From Flavobacterium sp. UBA6203 (lineage in GTDB: Bacteria > Bacteroidota > Bacteroidia > Flavobacteriales > Flavobacteriaceae), in assembly GCA_002421645.1 (NCBI GenBank), contig DIST01000020.1, positions 1 through 49,279 on the forward strand: DNA of 49,279 nt. Direction: 5' to 3'. The translations under genes and the position numbers were made by a program. Position 1 is the stretch's first letter; the number at the start of each line of letters is the position of its first letter. The notes beneath the pieces were generated by a model, which was not told where the DNA came from, ran no database searches, and saw only the letters and a program-made list of their open reading frames with translations. Of this stretch, positions 40,593-49,205 are shown piece by piece.

Positions 40593-41846
40593 ATGTTATT
40601 TGTATACAATTTAGTAGTTGTTTTAGTCTCACAGCTTTTGAAATTTGTGACACTTTTCAGTCCAAAAATGAAACTTTTTGTAGACGGACGAAAGTCGGTT
40701 TTTCAAACTTTGGCGGATAAAATTCAATCTTCGGATAAAACGATTTGGTTTCATGCGGCTTCGTTAGGCGAATATGAGCAAGGTATACCTGTAATTGAGG
40801 CAATCAAACAACAATTCCCAAATCATAAAATTGTGGTTACGTTTTTTTCGCCTTCGGGTTATGAAGTTCGAAAAAACAATACCGTTGCTGATGTTACGGT
40901 TTATTTGCCTTTGGATACTATTTCAAATGCAAAACAATTTATTGATTTAGTTCATCCCGAAATGGTATTTTTCATCAAATACGAATATTGGCCTAATTAT
41001 CTGAACGAATTAAAAAAACAGCAAATTAAAACCTTTTTGATTTCTGGAATTCTTAGAGAAAAACAAGCGTTTTTTAAATGGTACGGCGGATTTTATAGAA
41101 ACGCTTTAAAAACATTTGATTACTTCTTTGTTCAGAATGAAAGTTCAAAAAAACTACTTCAAAGTATCGGATTTCATAACGTAAAAGTTTCTGGCGATAC
41201 GCGTTTTGATCGTGTAGTTTCGATTTTAGAACGTGATAATTCATTGGATTTTATTGAACAATTCAAAGACAATACAACCACCATCGTCATTGGGAGTTCT
41301 TGGCCAAAAGATGAAAGTTTATTGGTGAATTACATCAATCAGAGTTCGGATGATGTGAAATTTATTATTGCTCCGCATAATATAAAACAAGAGCAAATTT
41401 CAAATCTCAAAAATCAAATTCAAAAGAGAGTGATTTTGTTTTCCGAAAAAGATGAGATGCTGAAACAAGTTCAGCATGACAAATTGGAGGATTTTCAAGT
41501 TTTCATCATCGACACCATAGGAATTTTAACCAAAATCTATTCCTACGCTGATATTGCTTATGTGGGTGGTGGTTTTGGAAATCCGGGTGTTCATAATATT
41601 TTAGAACCGGCGACTTTTGGAGTTCCGGTTGTGATTGGCCCAAATTATTCGCATTTTGCTGAAGCTACGGCTTTGGTTAATATGGAAGGTTGTATTTCAA
41701 TTCAAAATCAAATTCAATTAAATGAAGCCTTTGATTTATTACTTCGCAACGAAGACGAACGATTAGAAAAAGGACACATTTGTAGTACATTTGTTCAAAT
41801 GAATAAAGGAGCTACTCAAACGATTATGAATCATATTTTGGACTAA
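40593..41846 (+). CDS. waaA: 3-deoxy-D-manno-octulosonic acid (Kdo) transferase
   Basis: Transfers Kdo from CMP-Kdo to lipid A precursor at the inner membrane, an essential step of LPS core assembly. The 417-residue GT-B enzyme begins with a hydrophobic anchor (about 1-22), then FHAASLGEYEQGIPVIEAI (about 53-71) with the catalytic Glu, KYEYWPNYLNELK (about 129-141), and the nucleotide site VGGGFGNPGVHNILEPATFGVPVVIGPNYSHF (about 325-356). The stop overlaps the ATG of the acetyltransferase gene by one base, and the S46 peptidase gene follows, so the three form one operon. Confidence 0.95.
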   Translation: MLFVYNLVVVLVSQLLKFVTLFSPKMKLFVDGRKSVFQTLADKIQSSDKTIWFHAASLGEYEQGIPVIEAIKQQFPNHKIVVTFFSPSGYEVRKNNTVADVTVYLPLDTISNAKQFIDLVHPEMVFFIKYEYWPNYLNELKKQQIKTFLISGILREKQAFFKWYGGFYRNALKTFDYFFVQNESSKKLLQSIGFHNVKVSGDTRFDRVVSILERDNSLDFIEQFKDNTTTIVIGSSWPKDESLLVNYINQSSDDVKFIIAPHNIKQEQISNLKNQIQKRVILFSEKDEMLKQVQHDKLEDFQVFIIDTIGILTKIYSYADIAYVGGGFGNPGVHNILEPATFGVPVVIGPNYSHFAEATALVNMEGCISIQNQIQLNEAFDLLLRNEDERLEKGHICSTFVQMNKGATQTIMNHILD

Positions 41847-42295
41847 TGACAACCTTCAAACCATTAGAAATTGTAGATATTGAAATCATTACCCAAATGA
41901 TGCAAGATTTCTATGCAATTGACAATTATCCTATGGATGTCGAAGTGGCTAAAACTTTACTTCAAGAATTTATTACCCATGAACATCTTGGGAAATCTTG
42001 GTTGATTTATTCCGAAAATGAAATTGTCGGTTATATCATTCTCACTTTTATTTTCAGTTTTGAATATGGTGGAAAAATTGCTTTTGTAGACGAATTATTC
42101 ATCAAAGAAACCTCTCGTGGAAAAGGTTTTGGAAAAGAAGCGATTCAATTTATTCAGCAATCAGTTCCTAAATTATCGTTAAAATTATTGTATTTAGAAG
42201 TTGAACCGCACAACGAAAACGCACAAAAATTGTATCTTGCACACGATTTTGAACTTCACAATCGAAAATTAATGAAGTATAAAGTCACTAAATAA
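41846..42295 (+). CDS. GNAT-family N-acetyltransferase
   Basis: The 149-residue single GNAT domain has the acetyl-CoA loop TSRGKGFGKEAIQF (about 90-103), preceded by the beta-strand FVDELFI and followed by LYLEVEPHNENAQKLYLAHDFE (about 117-138). The Asn-Ala-x-x-Leu-Tyr motif is typical of side-chain or N-terminal acetyltransferases. The substrate is unknown. The ATG overlaps the waaA stop codon (TAATG), and the S46 peptidase gene follows after 10 bases. No signal peptide. Confidence 0.9.
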   Translation: MTTFKPLEIVDIEIITQMMQDFYAIDNYPMDVEVAKTLLQEFITHEHLGKSWLIYSENEIVGYIILTFIFSFEYGGKIAFVDELFIKETSRGKGFGKEAIQFIQQSVPKLSLKLLYLEVEPHNENAQKLYLAHDFELHNRKLMKYKVTK

Positions 42296-42305
42296 AATTA
42301 TACCT

Positions 42306-44459
42306 ATGAAATTTTTAAAATTACTACTTGTTTTATTTGTTATCCAAGTTCAAGCGCAACAAGGAGGCATGTGGATTCCTTCGTTATTAAAAGGAACCAA
42401 CGAAAAAGAAATGAAAGCCTTAGGAATGAAAATTAGTGCCGATGATATTTATTCGGTAAATAATTCCAGCTTAAAAGACGCTGTTCCTCATTTTGATGGT
42501 GGTTGTACAGCAGAAATGATTTCTCCAAAAGGACTTTTATTAACCAATCACCACTGTGGTTATGACAACATTCAAAGTCATTCTACTGTTGAACATGATT
42601 ATTTAACGAATGGTTTTTGGGCTTACAAAATGGAAGACGAATTGCCAAACAAAGATTTAACCGTTACTTTCATAATCAAAATTGAAGATGTAACCAATAA
42701 AATTTTTGAAGGTGTTTTAAATCTTCCTACGGAAAGTGACAAACAAAAGAAAATCCAACAAAATATTGCGGCTTTAAACAAAAGCTATACGAGAGAAGCT
42801 TGGCAAGAAACCATGATTCGTGCTTTTTATGATGGAAATCAATACTTATTATTTGTAACCGAAACGTTTAAAGATGTTCGTTTAGTGGGTGCACCACCAA
42901 GTTCAATTGGAAAATTTGGCTCAGATACTGATAACTGGGTTTGGCCACGCCATACAGGAGATTTCTCTTTATTTAGAATTTACGCAGACAAAAACAATCG
43001 TCCTGCTGAATATTCAAAAGATAACGTTCCTTACAAACCTAAACACTTTTTCCCAGTTTCTGCAAAAGGAATTCAGGAAAACGATTTCACTATGGTGATG
43101 GGATATCCTGGAAGAACTCAGGAATATTTACCTTCATTCGCCGTAGAACAAATTGTAAATGATTTGAATCCGGCTAAAATTGAAATTCGTGATGCTGCTT
43201 TAAAAGTACAAGATGGCTTCATGAGAAAAGACAATGCGATTAAAATTCAATACGCGTCTAAGTATGCTGGTGTTGCGAATTATTGGAAAAAATGGATTGG
43301 CGAAACTAAAGGTTTGAAAAAATCGAATGCGGTTGCCTTTAAACAAGATTTCGAAAAGAAATTCCAAGAAAGAGTTAACAAAGCAGGAAAACAAGCAGAA
43401 TACGGAACTATTTTAGCTGATTTCGAAAAGAACTACAAAGACATTAGAGAATATGCCATTGCAAGAGATTACTTTACAGAAGTCGTTTTGCGTAATTCAG
43501 AAATTTTATCGTTTGGATACCGTTTGTACCAATTAGAACAAGTTTATAATACGAGAGGCGAGCAAGCTTTCAATGATAGAAAAAACAATTTAATTTCTGG
43601 ATTTGAAGGTTTATATAAAGATTACAGCGCTCAAGTAGATGAGAAAGTTTTCGAACAATTGATCAATTTATATGCTACGAAATCACCAAAACAGTTTTTA
43701 CCTGAAAGTTTGAACAACATTAATGCTTCAGCTTTAACAGCAAATGTTTTTGGTTCTTCTAAATTAACTAGCTTTAATGGTTTGAAAGAATTATTGAATG
43801 GTGATGCTAAATCAGTTTTAGAAAAATTAAATCAGGATAAAGGTTACCTATTAGTAAAATCAATTGCGGATAGTTACCAAAAAAATGTAGCACCTAAGTT
43901 TGATGAGATTAATTTAAAAAACATCGCTTTACAAAGAACCTACATGAAAGGAATTATGGAATTTTTCCCTAACGATAGAATTTTTCCTGATGCTAACAGC
44001 ACATTACGTGTAACTTATGGAAAAGTAAAAGGATACAAACCAAGCGATGCCGTTATTTACGAACCTGTAAGTTATTTAGATGGAGTTATCGAAAAATATG
44101 TTCCTGGCGATTACGAATTTGATGTTCCTAAAAAACTAATCGATTTGTATAACGCAAAAGATTATGGAAGATATGCGGATAAAAACGGAAAAATGCCTTT
44201 AGCCTTTATCGCAACGAATCATACTACTGGCGGGAATTCAGGAAGTCCTGCTTTAGATGCAAAAGGAAATCTAATCGGATTGAACTTTGATAGAGTTTGG
44301 GAAGGCACCATGAGTGACATTTATTATAGTCCTGAAATCTGTAGAAACATCATGGTAGACACACGATATATTCTATTTGTAATTGACAAATTTGCGGGAG
44401 CTAAAAACCTTATTGAAGAGATGACCATTGTTTATCCTAAGTCTCAAAAAATCAAATAA
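42306..44459 (+). CDS. dpp11: S46 dipeptidyl-peptidase, DPP11-like (Asp/Glu-specific)
   Basis: A periplasmic exopeptidase releasing dipeptides with acidic P1 residues. The 717 residues start with a signal peptide (about 1-18, cleaved near VQAQ). The catalytic triad is visible as His82/83 (LTNHHCGYD), probably Asp228 (FRIYAD) and Ser645 (TGGNSGSPALD). Arg663 lies 18 residues after the catalytic Ser in NFDRVWEG. In the Porphyromonas enzymes this position is Arg in DPP11 and Gly in DPP7, which points to acidic-residue specificity. Such enzymes feed peptide-utilising Bacteroidota. Last gene of the waaA operon. Confidence 0.93.
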   Translation: MKFLKLLLVLFVIQVQAQQGGMWIPSLLKGTNEKEMKALGMKISADDIYSVNNSSLKDAVPHFDGGCTAEMISPKGLLLTNHHCGYDNIQSHSTVEHDYLTNGFWAYKMEDELPNKDLTVTFIIKIEDVTNKIFEGVLNLPTESDKQKKIQQNIAALNKSYTREAWQETMIRAFYDGNQYLLFVTETFKDVRLVGAPPSSIGKFGSDTDNWVWPRHTGDFSLFRIYADKNNRPAEYSKDNVPYKPKHFFPVSAKGIQENDFTMVMGYPGRTQEYLPSFAVEQIVNDLNPAKIEIRDAALKVQDGFMRKDNAIKIQYASKYAGVANYWKKWIGETKGLKKSNAVAFKQDFEKKFQERVNKAGKQAEYGTILADFEKNYKDIREYAIARDYFTEVVLRNSEILSFGYRLYQLEQVYNTRGEQAFNDRKNNLISGFEGLYKDYSAQVDEKVFEQLINLYATKSPKQFLPESLNNINASALTANVFGSSKLTSFNGLKELLNGDAKSVLEKLNQDKGYLLVKSIADSYQKNVAPKFDEINLKNIALQRTYMKGIMEFFPNDRIFPDANSTLRVTYGKVKGYKPSDAVIYEPVSYLDGVIEKYVPGDYEFDVPKKLIDLYNAKDYGRYADKNGKMPLAFIATNHTTGGNSGSPALDAKGNLIGLNFDRVWEGTMSDIYYSPEICRNIMVDTRYILFVIDKFAGAKNLIEEMTIVYPKSQKIK

Positions 44460-44559
44460 TTACAAATGTTTTAAAAAATAAACAATTTGGCACGTCATTT
44501 GAGATAAAGTATTTCGGAATCCAAAGAAAAAAAAATAAAAAAATTTGTCTAAAAATATT

Positions 44560-44587
44560 TTGACATGTTAAAAAATTTATATCTTTG
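44560..44587 (+). promoter_or_regulatory. Strong promoter of the 68-aa lipoprotein gene
   Basis: TTG (44560-44562, part of TTTTG), 17-base spacer, TATCTTTG (44580-44587). The best match to the flavobacterial consensus in this window. Predicted leader about 30 nt, inside a very A-rich 164-base gap. Confidence 0.75.
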
Positions 44588-44623
44588 CTCCGAATTAATA
44601 ATTAACCTTTATAATTTAGTAAG

Positions 44624-44830
44624 ATGAAAAAAGTTGTTTTAAGTTTAGCAATCGTTGCTGCTATGTTCGTTTCTTGTAAAGAAAATGCTGCTGAAGAAAC
44701 TCCAGCTGTTGACTCAACTGTAGTTGAAACTCCTGCTGTTGAAGAAGCTCCTGCTGCTGATTCTACTGCTGTAGTTGCTGATTCTGCTGCTGCTGCAGCT
44801 CCTGCTGCTGAAGCTGCTCCAGCAAAATAA
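44624..44830 (+). CDS. Small Ala/Pro/Glu-rich lipoprotein, 68 aa
   Basis: A lipoprotein signal peptide ends at the lipobox MFVSC (Cys18), followed by about 50 residues made almost only of Ala, Pro, Glu, Val, Asp, Ser and Thr (ETPAVDSTVVETPAVEEAPA, then AAAAAPAAEAAPAK). The chain is acidic and probably disordered. The family is not recognised beyond this description. The near-perfect promoter and strong terminator suggest high expression, as for a structural envelope lipoprotein. Its composition resembles the tail of NqrE at residues 213-252. Confidence 0.82.
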   Translation: MKKVVLSLAIVAAMFVSCKENAAEETPAVDSTVVETPAVEEAPAADSTAVVADSAAAAAPAAEAAPAK

Positions 44831-44852
44831 TTATTGCTAGAACAAAAAAATT

Positions 44853-44880
44853 AATCCCGATTAGATCGGGATTTTTTTTT
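44853..44880. terminator. Terminator between the small lipoprotein and YegP-like genes
   Basis: AATCCCGAT, TAG loop, ATCGGGATT, then a run of T. Perfect 9-bp stem between convergent genes, with A-run on the left. Confidence 0.9.
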
Positions 44881-44884
44881 GCTT

Positions 44885-45247
44885 TTATTTTTCAAATGGA
44901 GATGGACCAAAAATATCTTCAGAAGATGAAAAATCTAAGAACTCTGAATTTCCTGCATATTTAACTATTTCATCAATTCCTTTTTGAAGTAATAATTGAG
45001 TTGTATACCTGCGACTTACCGCTATTTCGTGCTCATCAAGTATCATTCTAAAGAAAAACTTACCACTAGACGATTTAAAGCGCATAAAAACACATTTATC
45101 TATTGAATTTTTCAATCGTTCAATTTCTTCCTCACATTCAAATCGCAAGTCGAAATCGTTACTTGTAAAAATGGTTTTGCCTTTTCGAGAAACAAATTCA
45201 TATTTATAAGTTCCGTTTAATCGTTGTGCGATTACAAATGTCCCCAT
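44885..45247 (-). CDS. YegP-like protein with two DUF1508 repeats
   Basis: The 120-residue protein consists of two weakly similar repeats of about 45 residues. The first (about 4-48) has NGTYKYEFVSRKGKTIFTSNDF and the second (about 54-98) SGKFFFRMILDEHEIAVSRRY. This is the beta-beta-alpha plan of DUF1508/YegP domains (G-K-F-x-F-x-L ... I-x-x-S), but both copies are divergent, so the assignment is by pattern only. Function unknown; cytosolic. It is convergent with the small lipoprotein gene. Confidence 0.65.
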   Translation of the reverse strand: MGTFVIAQRLNGTYKYEFVSRKGKTIFTSNDFDLRFECEEEIERLKNSIDKCVFMRFKSSSGKFFFRMILDEHEIAVSRRYTTQLLLQKGIDEIVKYAGNSEFLDFSSSEDIFGPSPFEK

Positions 45248-45312
45248 AGTTAAATTGATTTTAAAGATGCTTTAAAGATATTATAAAATTTCAAATTGAG
45301 ATTTTTACAAAC

Positions 45313-45345
45313 AAAAAAAGCTCCAAACATAGTTTGAAGCTTTTT
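45313..45345 (-). terminator. Terminator of the tRNA operon
   Basis: On the minus strand: AAAAAGCTTCAAAC, TAT loop, GTTTGGAGCTTTTT, then more T. Fourteen pairs with one G-U. It begins two bases after the tRNA-Leu discriminator base. Confidence 0.9.
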
Positions 45346-45346
45346 G

Positions 45347-45432
45347 TACTCAAGGCGGGACTTGAACCCGCACGGGCATTACTACCCACTGGATTTTAAG
45401 TCCAGCGTGTCTACCAATTCCACCACTCGAGC
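45347..45432 (-). tRNA. tRNA-Leu(UAA)
   Basis: The minus strand folds as a long-variable-arm tRNA of 86 nt. The anticodon arm is CTGGA-CTTAAAA-TCCAG with anticodon UAA. The T arm is GCGGG-TTCAAGT-CCCGC, and the D loop has TTGGTAGA. The acceptor stem GCTCGAG / CTTGAGT includes a G-U at the end, and the discriminator is A. CCA is not encoded. It follows tRNA-Gly after 21 bases. Confidence 0.95.
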
Positions 45433-45453
45433 AAATATTTTTAGGTAGTTTAG

Positions 45454-45526
45454 AGCGAAAAACGGGGTTCGAACCCGCGACCTCGACCTTGGCAAGGTCG
45501 CGCTCTACCAACTGAGCTATTTTCGC
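45454..45526 (-). tRNA. tRNA-Gly(GCC)
   Basis: A 73-nt cloverleaf on the minus strand. Acceptor GCGAAAA / TTTTCGC, anticodon arm CGACC-TTGCCAA-GGTCG with anticodon GCC, T arm GCGGG-TTCGAAC-CCCGT, discriminator T. CCA is not encoded. It is the first gene of a two-tRNA transcript with tRNA-Leu. Confidence 0.95.
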
Positions 45527-45582
45527 GTTTCGTTTCGTTATCTTTTAAAGAACATCGCTATACTTGTTCCGTATTGCGAGTG

Positions 45583-45612
45583 CAAATATAGAACATATTT
45601 TTATTCTTGCAA
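45583..45612 (-). promoter_or_regulatory. Promoter of the tRNA-Gly/tRNA-Leu operon
   Basis: Minus strand: TTG (45612-45610), 19-base spacer, TATATTTG (45590-45583). Full match to TTG-N19-TAnnTTTG. Transcription should begin about 50 bases before the tRNA-Gly. Confidence 0.75.
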
Positions 45613-45688
45613 GCACTTTCTAAATAAAAATTAAAACTTTTTCAGAACTTTTCTTTAACCTTTTGATAACGAATAATTTATTTTGAAA

Positions 45689-48310
45689 TTATTTTTTAAC
45701 CAACATTCGTTTAATTTCGTTTAACTTCATCAAAGCTTCAACTGGAGTCAACGTATTGATGTCGATATTCACAATTTCTTCTTTAATTTCTTCCAAAAGC
45801 GGATCATCTAAATTGAAAAAACTCAATTGCAATTCGTCACTCGCCGATTTAATTCCAGATAATTCTTCGCTGGAATGTCTTTTTTCTAATTGCTTCAATA
45901 GTTTTTGTGCTTTTTGAATCACAATTTGAGGCATTCCTGCCATTTTTGCTACGTGAATACCAAAACTATGTGCGCTTCCACCTTTCACTAATTTACGAAT
46001 AAATAAAACCGTATCTTTTAATTCCTTAACCGATACATTGAAATTCTGAATTCTATCAAACGTAACTTCCATTTCGTTTAATTCATGATAATGCGTTGCG
46101 AAAAGCGTTTTCGGTTTGTTTGGATGTTCGTGCAAATATTCTGAAATTGCCCATGCAATCGAAATTCCGTCATAGGTTGAAGTTCCTCTTCCAATTTCAT
46201 CTAACAAGACTAAACTTCTTTCGGAAATATTATTCAAAATCGAAGCGGTTTCATTCATCTCCACCATAAAAGTAGATTCACCCATCGAAATATTATCGCT
46301 CGCTCCTACTCTTGTGAAAATTTTATCCACTACACCCATTCTAACACTTTCTGCCGGAACAAAACTTCCCATTTGCGCCATCAATACAATTAAAGCCGTT
46401 TGACGCAAAATAGCCGATTTACCCGACATATTCGGACCCGTAATCATAATAATTTGTTGGGTTTCTCTATCTAAATACACATCATTCGAAATATAGGGCA
46501 CACCAACAGGCAATTGCTTTTCAATAACAGGATGACGACCTTCTTTGATTTCTAAATCAAAACTTTCATCTAAATCAGGACAAACATATTTATTATCAAT
46601 CGCTAATTGTGTGAAAGAAGTCAAACAATCCAATTGTGCAATTAAATTGGCATTCAACTGAACGTGTTTGATATACGTCGCAATCCAATTTACCAATTGC
46701 TCAAACAACTGCGTTTCTAATTGATGAATTTTTTCTTCAGCACCTAAAATCTTCGATTCATATTCTTTAAGTTCTTCCGTAATATAACGCTCGGCATTTA
46801 CTAAGGTTTGCTTACGAATCCATTCCGCTGGAACTTTATCTTTATGTGTATTTCGAACTTCAATATAATAACCAAAAACGTTATTGAACGACACTTTCAG
46901 CGAAGGAATGCCAGAAGCAGCGCTTTCTCTTTGCTCTAATTCTTCTAAATATCCTTTTCCAGTGGATGAAATCGCACGTAATTCATCTAATTCCGAATGA
47001 ACTCCAACAGCAATTGCATTTCCTTTATTCACACTTACTGGTGCGTCTTCTTGAATGGTTGATTTGATTTTTTCTCTCAATAATTCACAAGCATGTAAAC
47101 TATCACCTATAACTCGCAACGCTTCATTCGAACTTTCTAAAGCCAATGTTTTAATTGGAATAATCGCATCCAACGAATCTTTCAAGAAATTGACTTCTCT
47201 TGGTGAGATTTTTCCAGTGGCTACTTTTGAAATCAAACGTTCCAAATCGGAAATTTGTTTGATTTGATATTGAATTTGCTGTAAAACTTCTGGATTGATT
47301 TTTAGATACGAAATCACTTCATGGCGACTTCTAATTTTTGAAATATCTTTCAAAGGAAGCGCCAACCAGCGTTTCAAAAGCCTAGCTCCCATTGGCGAAA
47401 GCGTTTTATCAATTACATCTAAAAGCGTTACTGCATTGGGATTATAACTGTGATATAATTCTAAATTTCGAATGGTAAATTTATCCATCCAAACGTAAGC
47501 GTCTTCGGCAATACGTTGAATATTCGTAATGTGTTGGATTTTATTATGTTGCGTTTCCGACAAATAATACAAAATCGCACCCGAAGCAATCAAACCTTCT
47601 GTTAATTCTTCGACACCAAAACCTTTTAGTGAATTGGTTTGAAAGTGCTTCGTCAAACTTTCTAAAGCATAATCTTCTTTATACACCCAATCTTCCAAAA
47701 AGAACGTATGAAAATCGTCTCCAAAAACCGAGTTAAACTGATTTTTAAACTGTTTCGGAATTAAAATTTCACTCGGACGAAAGTTTTGTAATAGTTTATC
47801 AATGTATTCTTCATTGCCTTGCGCTACCAAAAATTCCCCAGTAGAAACATCCAAAAACGAGACACCAACCGATTTTTTTCCAAAATGAACTGATGCTAAA
47901 AAGTTGTTTGACTTCGATTGCAACACCTCATCATTCATCGAAACTCCGGGCGTGACTAATTCTGTAACGCCACGTTTTACGATGGTTTTTGTCATTTTTG
48001 GATCTTCTAATTGGTCGCAAATTGCCACTCGAAGTCCGGCTTTAACTAACTTGGGTAAATACGTATTAATGGAATGATGCGGAAATCCTGCCAACGCAGT
48101 TTCGGTTTCAGAACCAGCGCCACGTTTGGTTAATGTGATTCCTAAAATTTGTGAAGCACGCACAGCATCTTCTCCAAAAGTTTCATAAAAATCGCCCACA
48201 CGAAACAACAAACAAGCATCGGGATATTTGTTTTTTATCTCGTTGTATTGCTTCATTAATGGTGTTTCCTTGGGTGCTTTATCGGGAGTTGCTGCAGATT
48301 TCTTCGCCAC
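45689..48310 (-). CDS. mutS: DNA mismatch repair protein MutS
   Basis: Recognises base mismatches and starts repair. I choose a GTG start at 48308-48310, giving 873 residues that begin [22 protein letters not shown]. The frame is open 72 bases further, but that extension is non-conserved and made of repeat sequence. The mismatch-wedging Phe41-Tyr-Glu43 motif (VGDFYETFG) is present. The ATPase has Walker A GPNMSGKS (about 623-630) and Walker B/switch [12 protein letters not shown], followed by the ATHYHEL segment. The C-terminal dimerisation helix region is included. An imperfect -7 element (TACCTTCG) lies 24 bases upstream of the GTG. Confidence 0.96.
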   Translation of the reverse strand: MAKKSAATPDKAPKETPLMKQYNEIKNKYPDACLLFRVGDFYETFGEDAVRASQILGITLTKRGAGSETETALAGFPHHSINTYLPKLVKAGLRVAICDQLEDPKMTKTIVKRGVTELVTPGVSMNDEVLQSKSNNFLASVHFGKKSVGVSFLDVSTGEFLVAQGNEEYIDKLLQNFRPSEILIPKQFKNQFNSVFGDDFHTFFLEDWVYKEDYALESLTKHFQTNSLKGFGVEELTEGLIASGAILYYLSETQHNKIQHITNIQRIAEDAYVWMDKFTIRNLELYHSYNPNAVTLLDVIDKTLSPMGARLLKRWLALPLKDISKIRSRHEVISYLKINPEVLQQIQYQIKQISDLERLISKVATGKISPREVNFLKDSLDAIIPIKTLALESSNEALRVIGDSLHACELLREKIKSTIQEDAPVSVNKGNAIAVGVHSELDELRAISSTGKGYLEELEQRESAASGIPSLKVSFNNVFGYYIEVRNTHKDKVPAEWIRKQTLVNAERYITEELKEYESKILGAEEKIHQLETQLFEQLVNWIATYIKHVQLNANLIAQLDCLTSFTQLAIDNKYVCPDLDESFDLEIKEGRHPVIEKQLPVGVPYISNDVYLDRETQQIIMITGPNMSGKSAILRQTALIVLMAQMGSFVPAESVRMGVVDKIFTRVGASDNISMGESTFMVEMNETASILNNISERSLVLLDEIGRGTSTYDGISIAWAISEYLHEHPNKPKTLFATHYHELNEMEVTFDRIQNFNVSVKELKDTVLFIRKLVKGGSAHSFGIHVAKMAGMPQIVIQKAQKLLKQLEKRHSSEELSGIKSASDELQLSFFNLDDPLLEEIKEEIVNIDINTLTPVEALMKLNEIKRMLVKK

Positions 48311-48334
48311 AATTTCAAATTTTAAGTATGATTG

Positions 48335-48342
48335 CGAAGGTA
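48335..48342 (-). promoter_or_regulatory. Putative mutS -7 element (one mismatch)
   Basis: Reads TACCTTCG on the minus strand, one base from TAnnTTTG. It leaves a leader of about 17 nt to the GTG start and lies inside the longer open frame, which would argue against that frame. Confidence 0.4.
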
Positions 48343-48349
48343 AGAAAAT

Positions 48350-48415
48350 CAAGTTCAATTTCAAGGGCAAGAACAAGAACAATTTTTCAAGATCAAGAAC
48401 AAGTTCAATTTCAAG
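48350..48415. repeat. Direct repeat CAAGTTCAATTTCAAG with AAGAACAAG spacer words
   Basis: Two exact 16-base copies (48350-48365 and 48400-48415), 50 bases apart. Between them are CAAGAAC words. The whole stretch is a word array upstream of mutS. Confidence 0.8.
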
Positions 48416-48422
48416 TTTAAAA

Positions 48423-48522
48423 TTTTAACGCAAAGAGGCAAAGTTTTTCGCAAAGTTCTCAAAGCTATTTCCATAAAAATTAGTGAGCCTTGTGTCTTCT
48501 TTGTGCTCTTTGTGGTTAAAAA
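48423..48522. repeat. CAAAG-word palindromic element
   Basis: Left half reiterates GCAAAG/CAAAG (TTTAACGCAAAGAGGCAAAG, then CGCAAAG, CTCAAAG). The right half carries the complement CTTTGTGCTCTTTGTGGTTAAA. The outer arms pair imperfectly. It lies between mutS and the TrmH-family gene. Confidence 0.75.
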
Positions 48523-48549
48523 CTAATTGCCTAATTGCTACATTATATC

Positions 48550-48557
48550 TATTTTTG
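48550..48557 (+). promoter_or_regulatory. Promoter -7 element of the TrmH-family gene
   Basis: TATTTTTG, full TAnnTTTG match, ending four bases before the ATG at 48562. Predicted transcription start is at the start codon, so the message may be leaderless. Confidence 0.5.
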
Positions 48558-48561
48558 CCCC

Positions 48562-49089
48562 ATGAGAAAATTAGCCAACGCAGAACTTGAACGTAAAAAC
48601 ATTGAAGAGTTTAAAGAAGCTCAAAAAACACCTATCATTGTAATCTTAGACGACATTAGAAGTTTGCACAACATTGGTTCGGTTTTTAGAACTTCGGATG
48701 CTTTTTTGATTGAAAAGATTTATTTGTGTGGTATTACGGCTACTCCGCCTAATAAAGAAATTCACAAAACAGCTCTTGGCGCTACTGAAACCGTGACTTG
48801 GGAATACGCAAAAGACGTTTTAGAAGTGGTGAATCAATTGAAATCAAAAAATGTAAAAGTATATTCGGTGGAGCAAACCGAAAATGCGATTATGTTAGAT
48901 AATTTTCAAACAGAAACCAATACAAAATATGCTTTAATCTTTGGAAACGAAGTAAAAGGTGTTTCTCAAGAAGCTATTAATTTAAGCGATGGTGTAATTG
49001 AAATTCCGCAATTAGGAAGTAAACATTCGCTTAATATTTCGGTAAGTGCTGGAATTGTGATTTGGGATTTGTTTCAGAAGATGAAATAA
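48562..49089 (+). CDS. TrmH/SpoU-family RNA methyltransferase
   Basis: The 175-residue start at MRKLANAELERKN fits the promoter element and excludes nine upstream codons. SPOUT motifs are complete: motif 1 DDIRSLHNIGSVFRTSDAF (about 29-47) with the conserved Asn and Arg, motif 2 YALIFGNEVKGVS (about 123-135), and motif 3 EIPQLGSKHSLNISVSAGIVIWD (about 146-168). Such enzymes 2'-O-methylate ribose in tRNA or rRNA. The target is not evident; no N-terminal L30e-like substrate domain is present, so it resembles small TrmH/TrmL-like members. Confidence 0.93.
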   Translation: MRKLANAELERKNIEEFKEAQKTPIIVILDDIRSLHNIGSVFRTSDAFLIEKIYLCGITATPPNKEIHKTALGATETVTWEYAKDVLEVVNQLKSKNVKVYSVEQTENAIMLDNFQTETNTKYALIFGNEVKGVSQEAINLSDGVIEIPQLGSKHSLNISVSAGIVIWDLFQKMK

Positions 49090-49185
49090 TTTTTCTAAAC
49101 ACATAGACACAATAGAATTACTTGGTGTTGATTTTAGACGTTACACTTTATATAGCAAGCATAGAAAATCCGATAAAATCAGCGT

Positions 49186-49199
49186 TTCGCCTTGGCGAA
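49186..49199. repeat. TTCGCC-TT-GGCGAA palindrome
   Basis: A perfect 6-bp inverted repeat with TT centre, flanked by AAAATCAGCGT and ATCAGTTTCATCCGCGTG. It is part of a REP-like stretch, located just downstream of the minus-strand gene ending at 49206. Confidence 0.6.
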
Positions 49200-49205
49200 T
49201 CAGTT

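Noticed and set aside
45672..45693. Hairpin AATAATTT / AAATTATT at the mutS stop codon
   Set aside because: Made only of A and T, overlapping the stop codon and with no T-tract on the mutS strand; too weak to call a terminator.
48350..48522. CRISPR array
   Set aside because: Repeat units are not of constant length, spacers are not unique sequences of equal size, and no cas gene is present.
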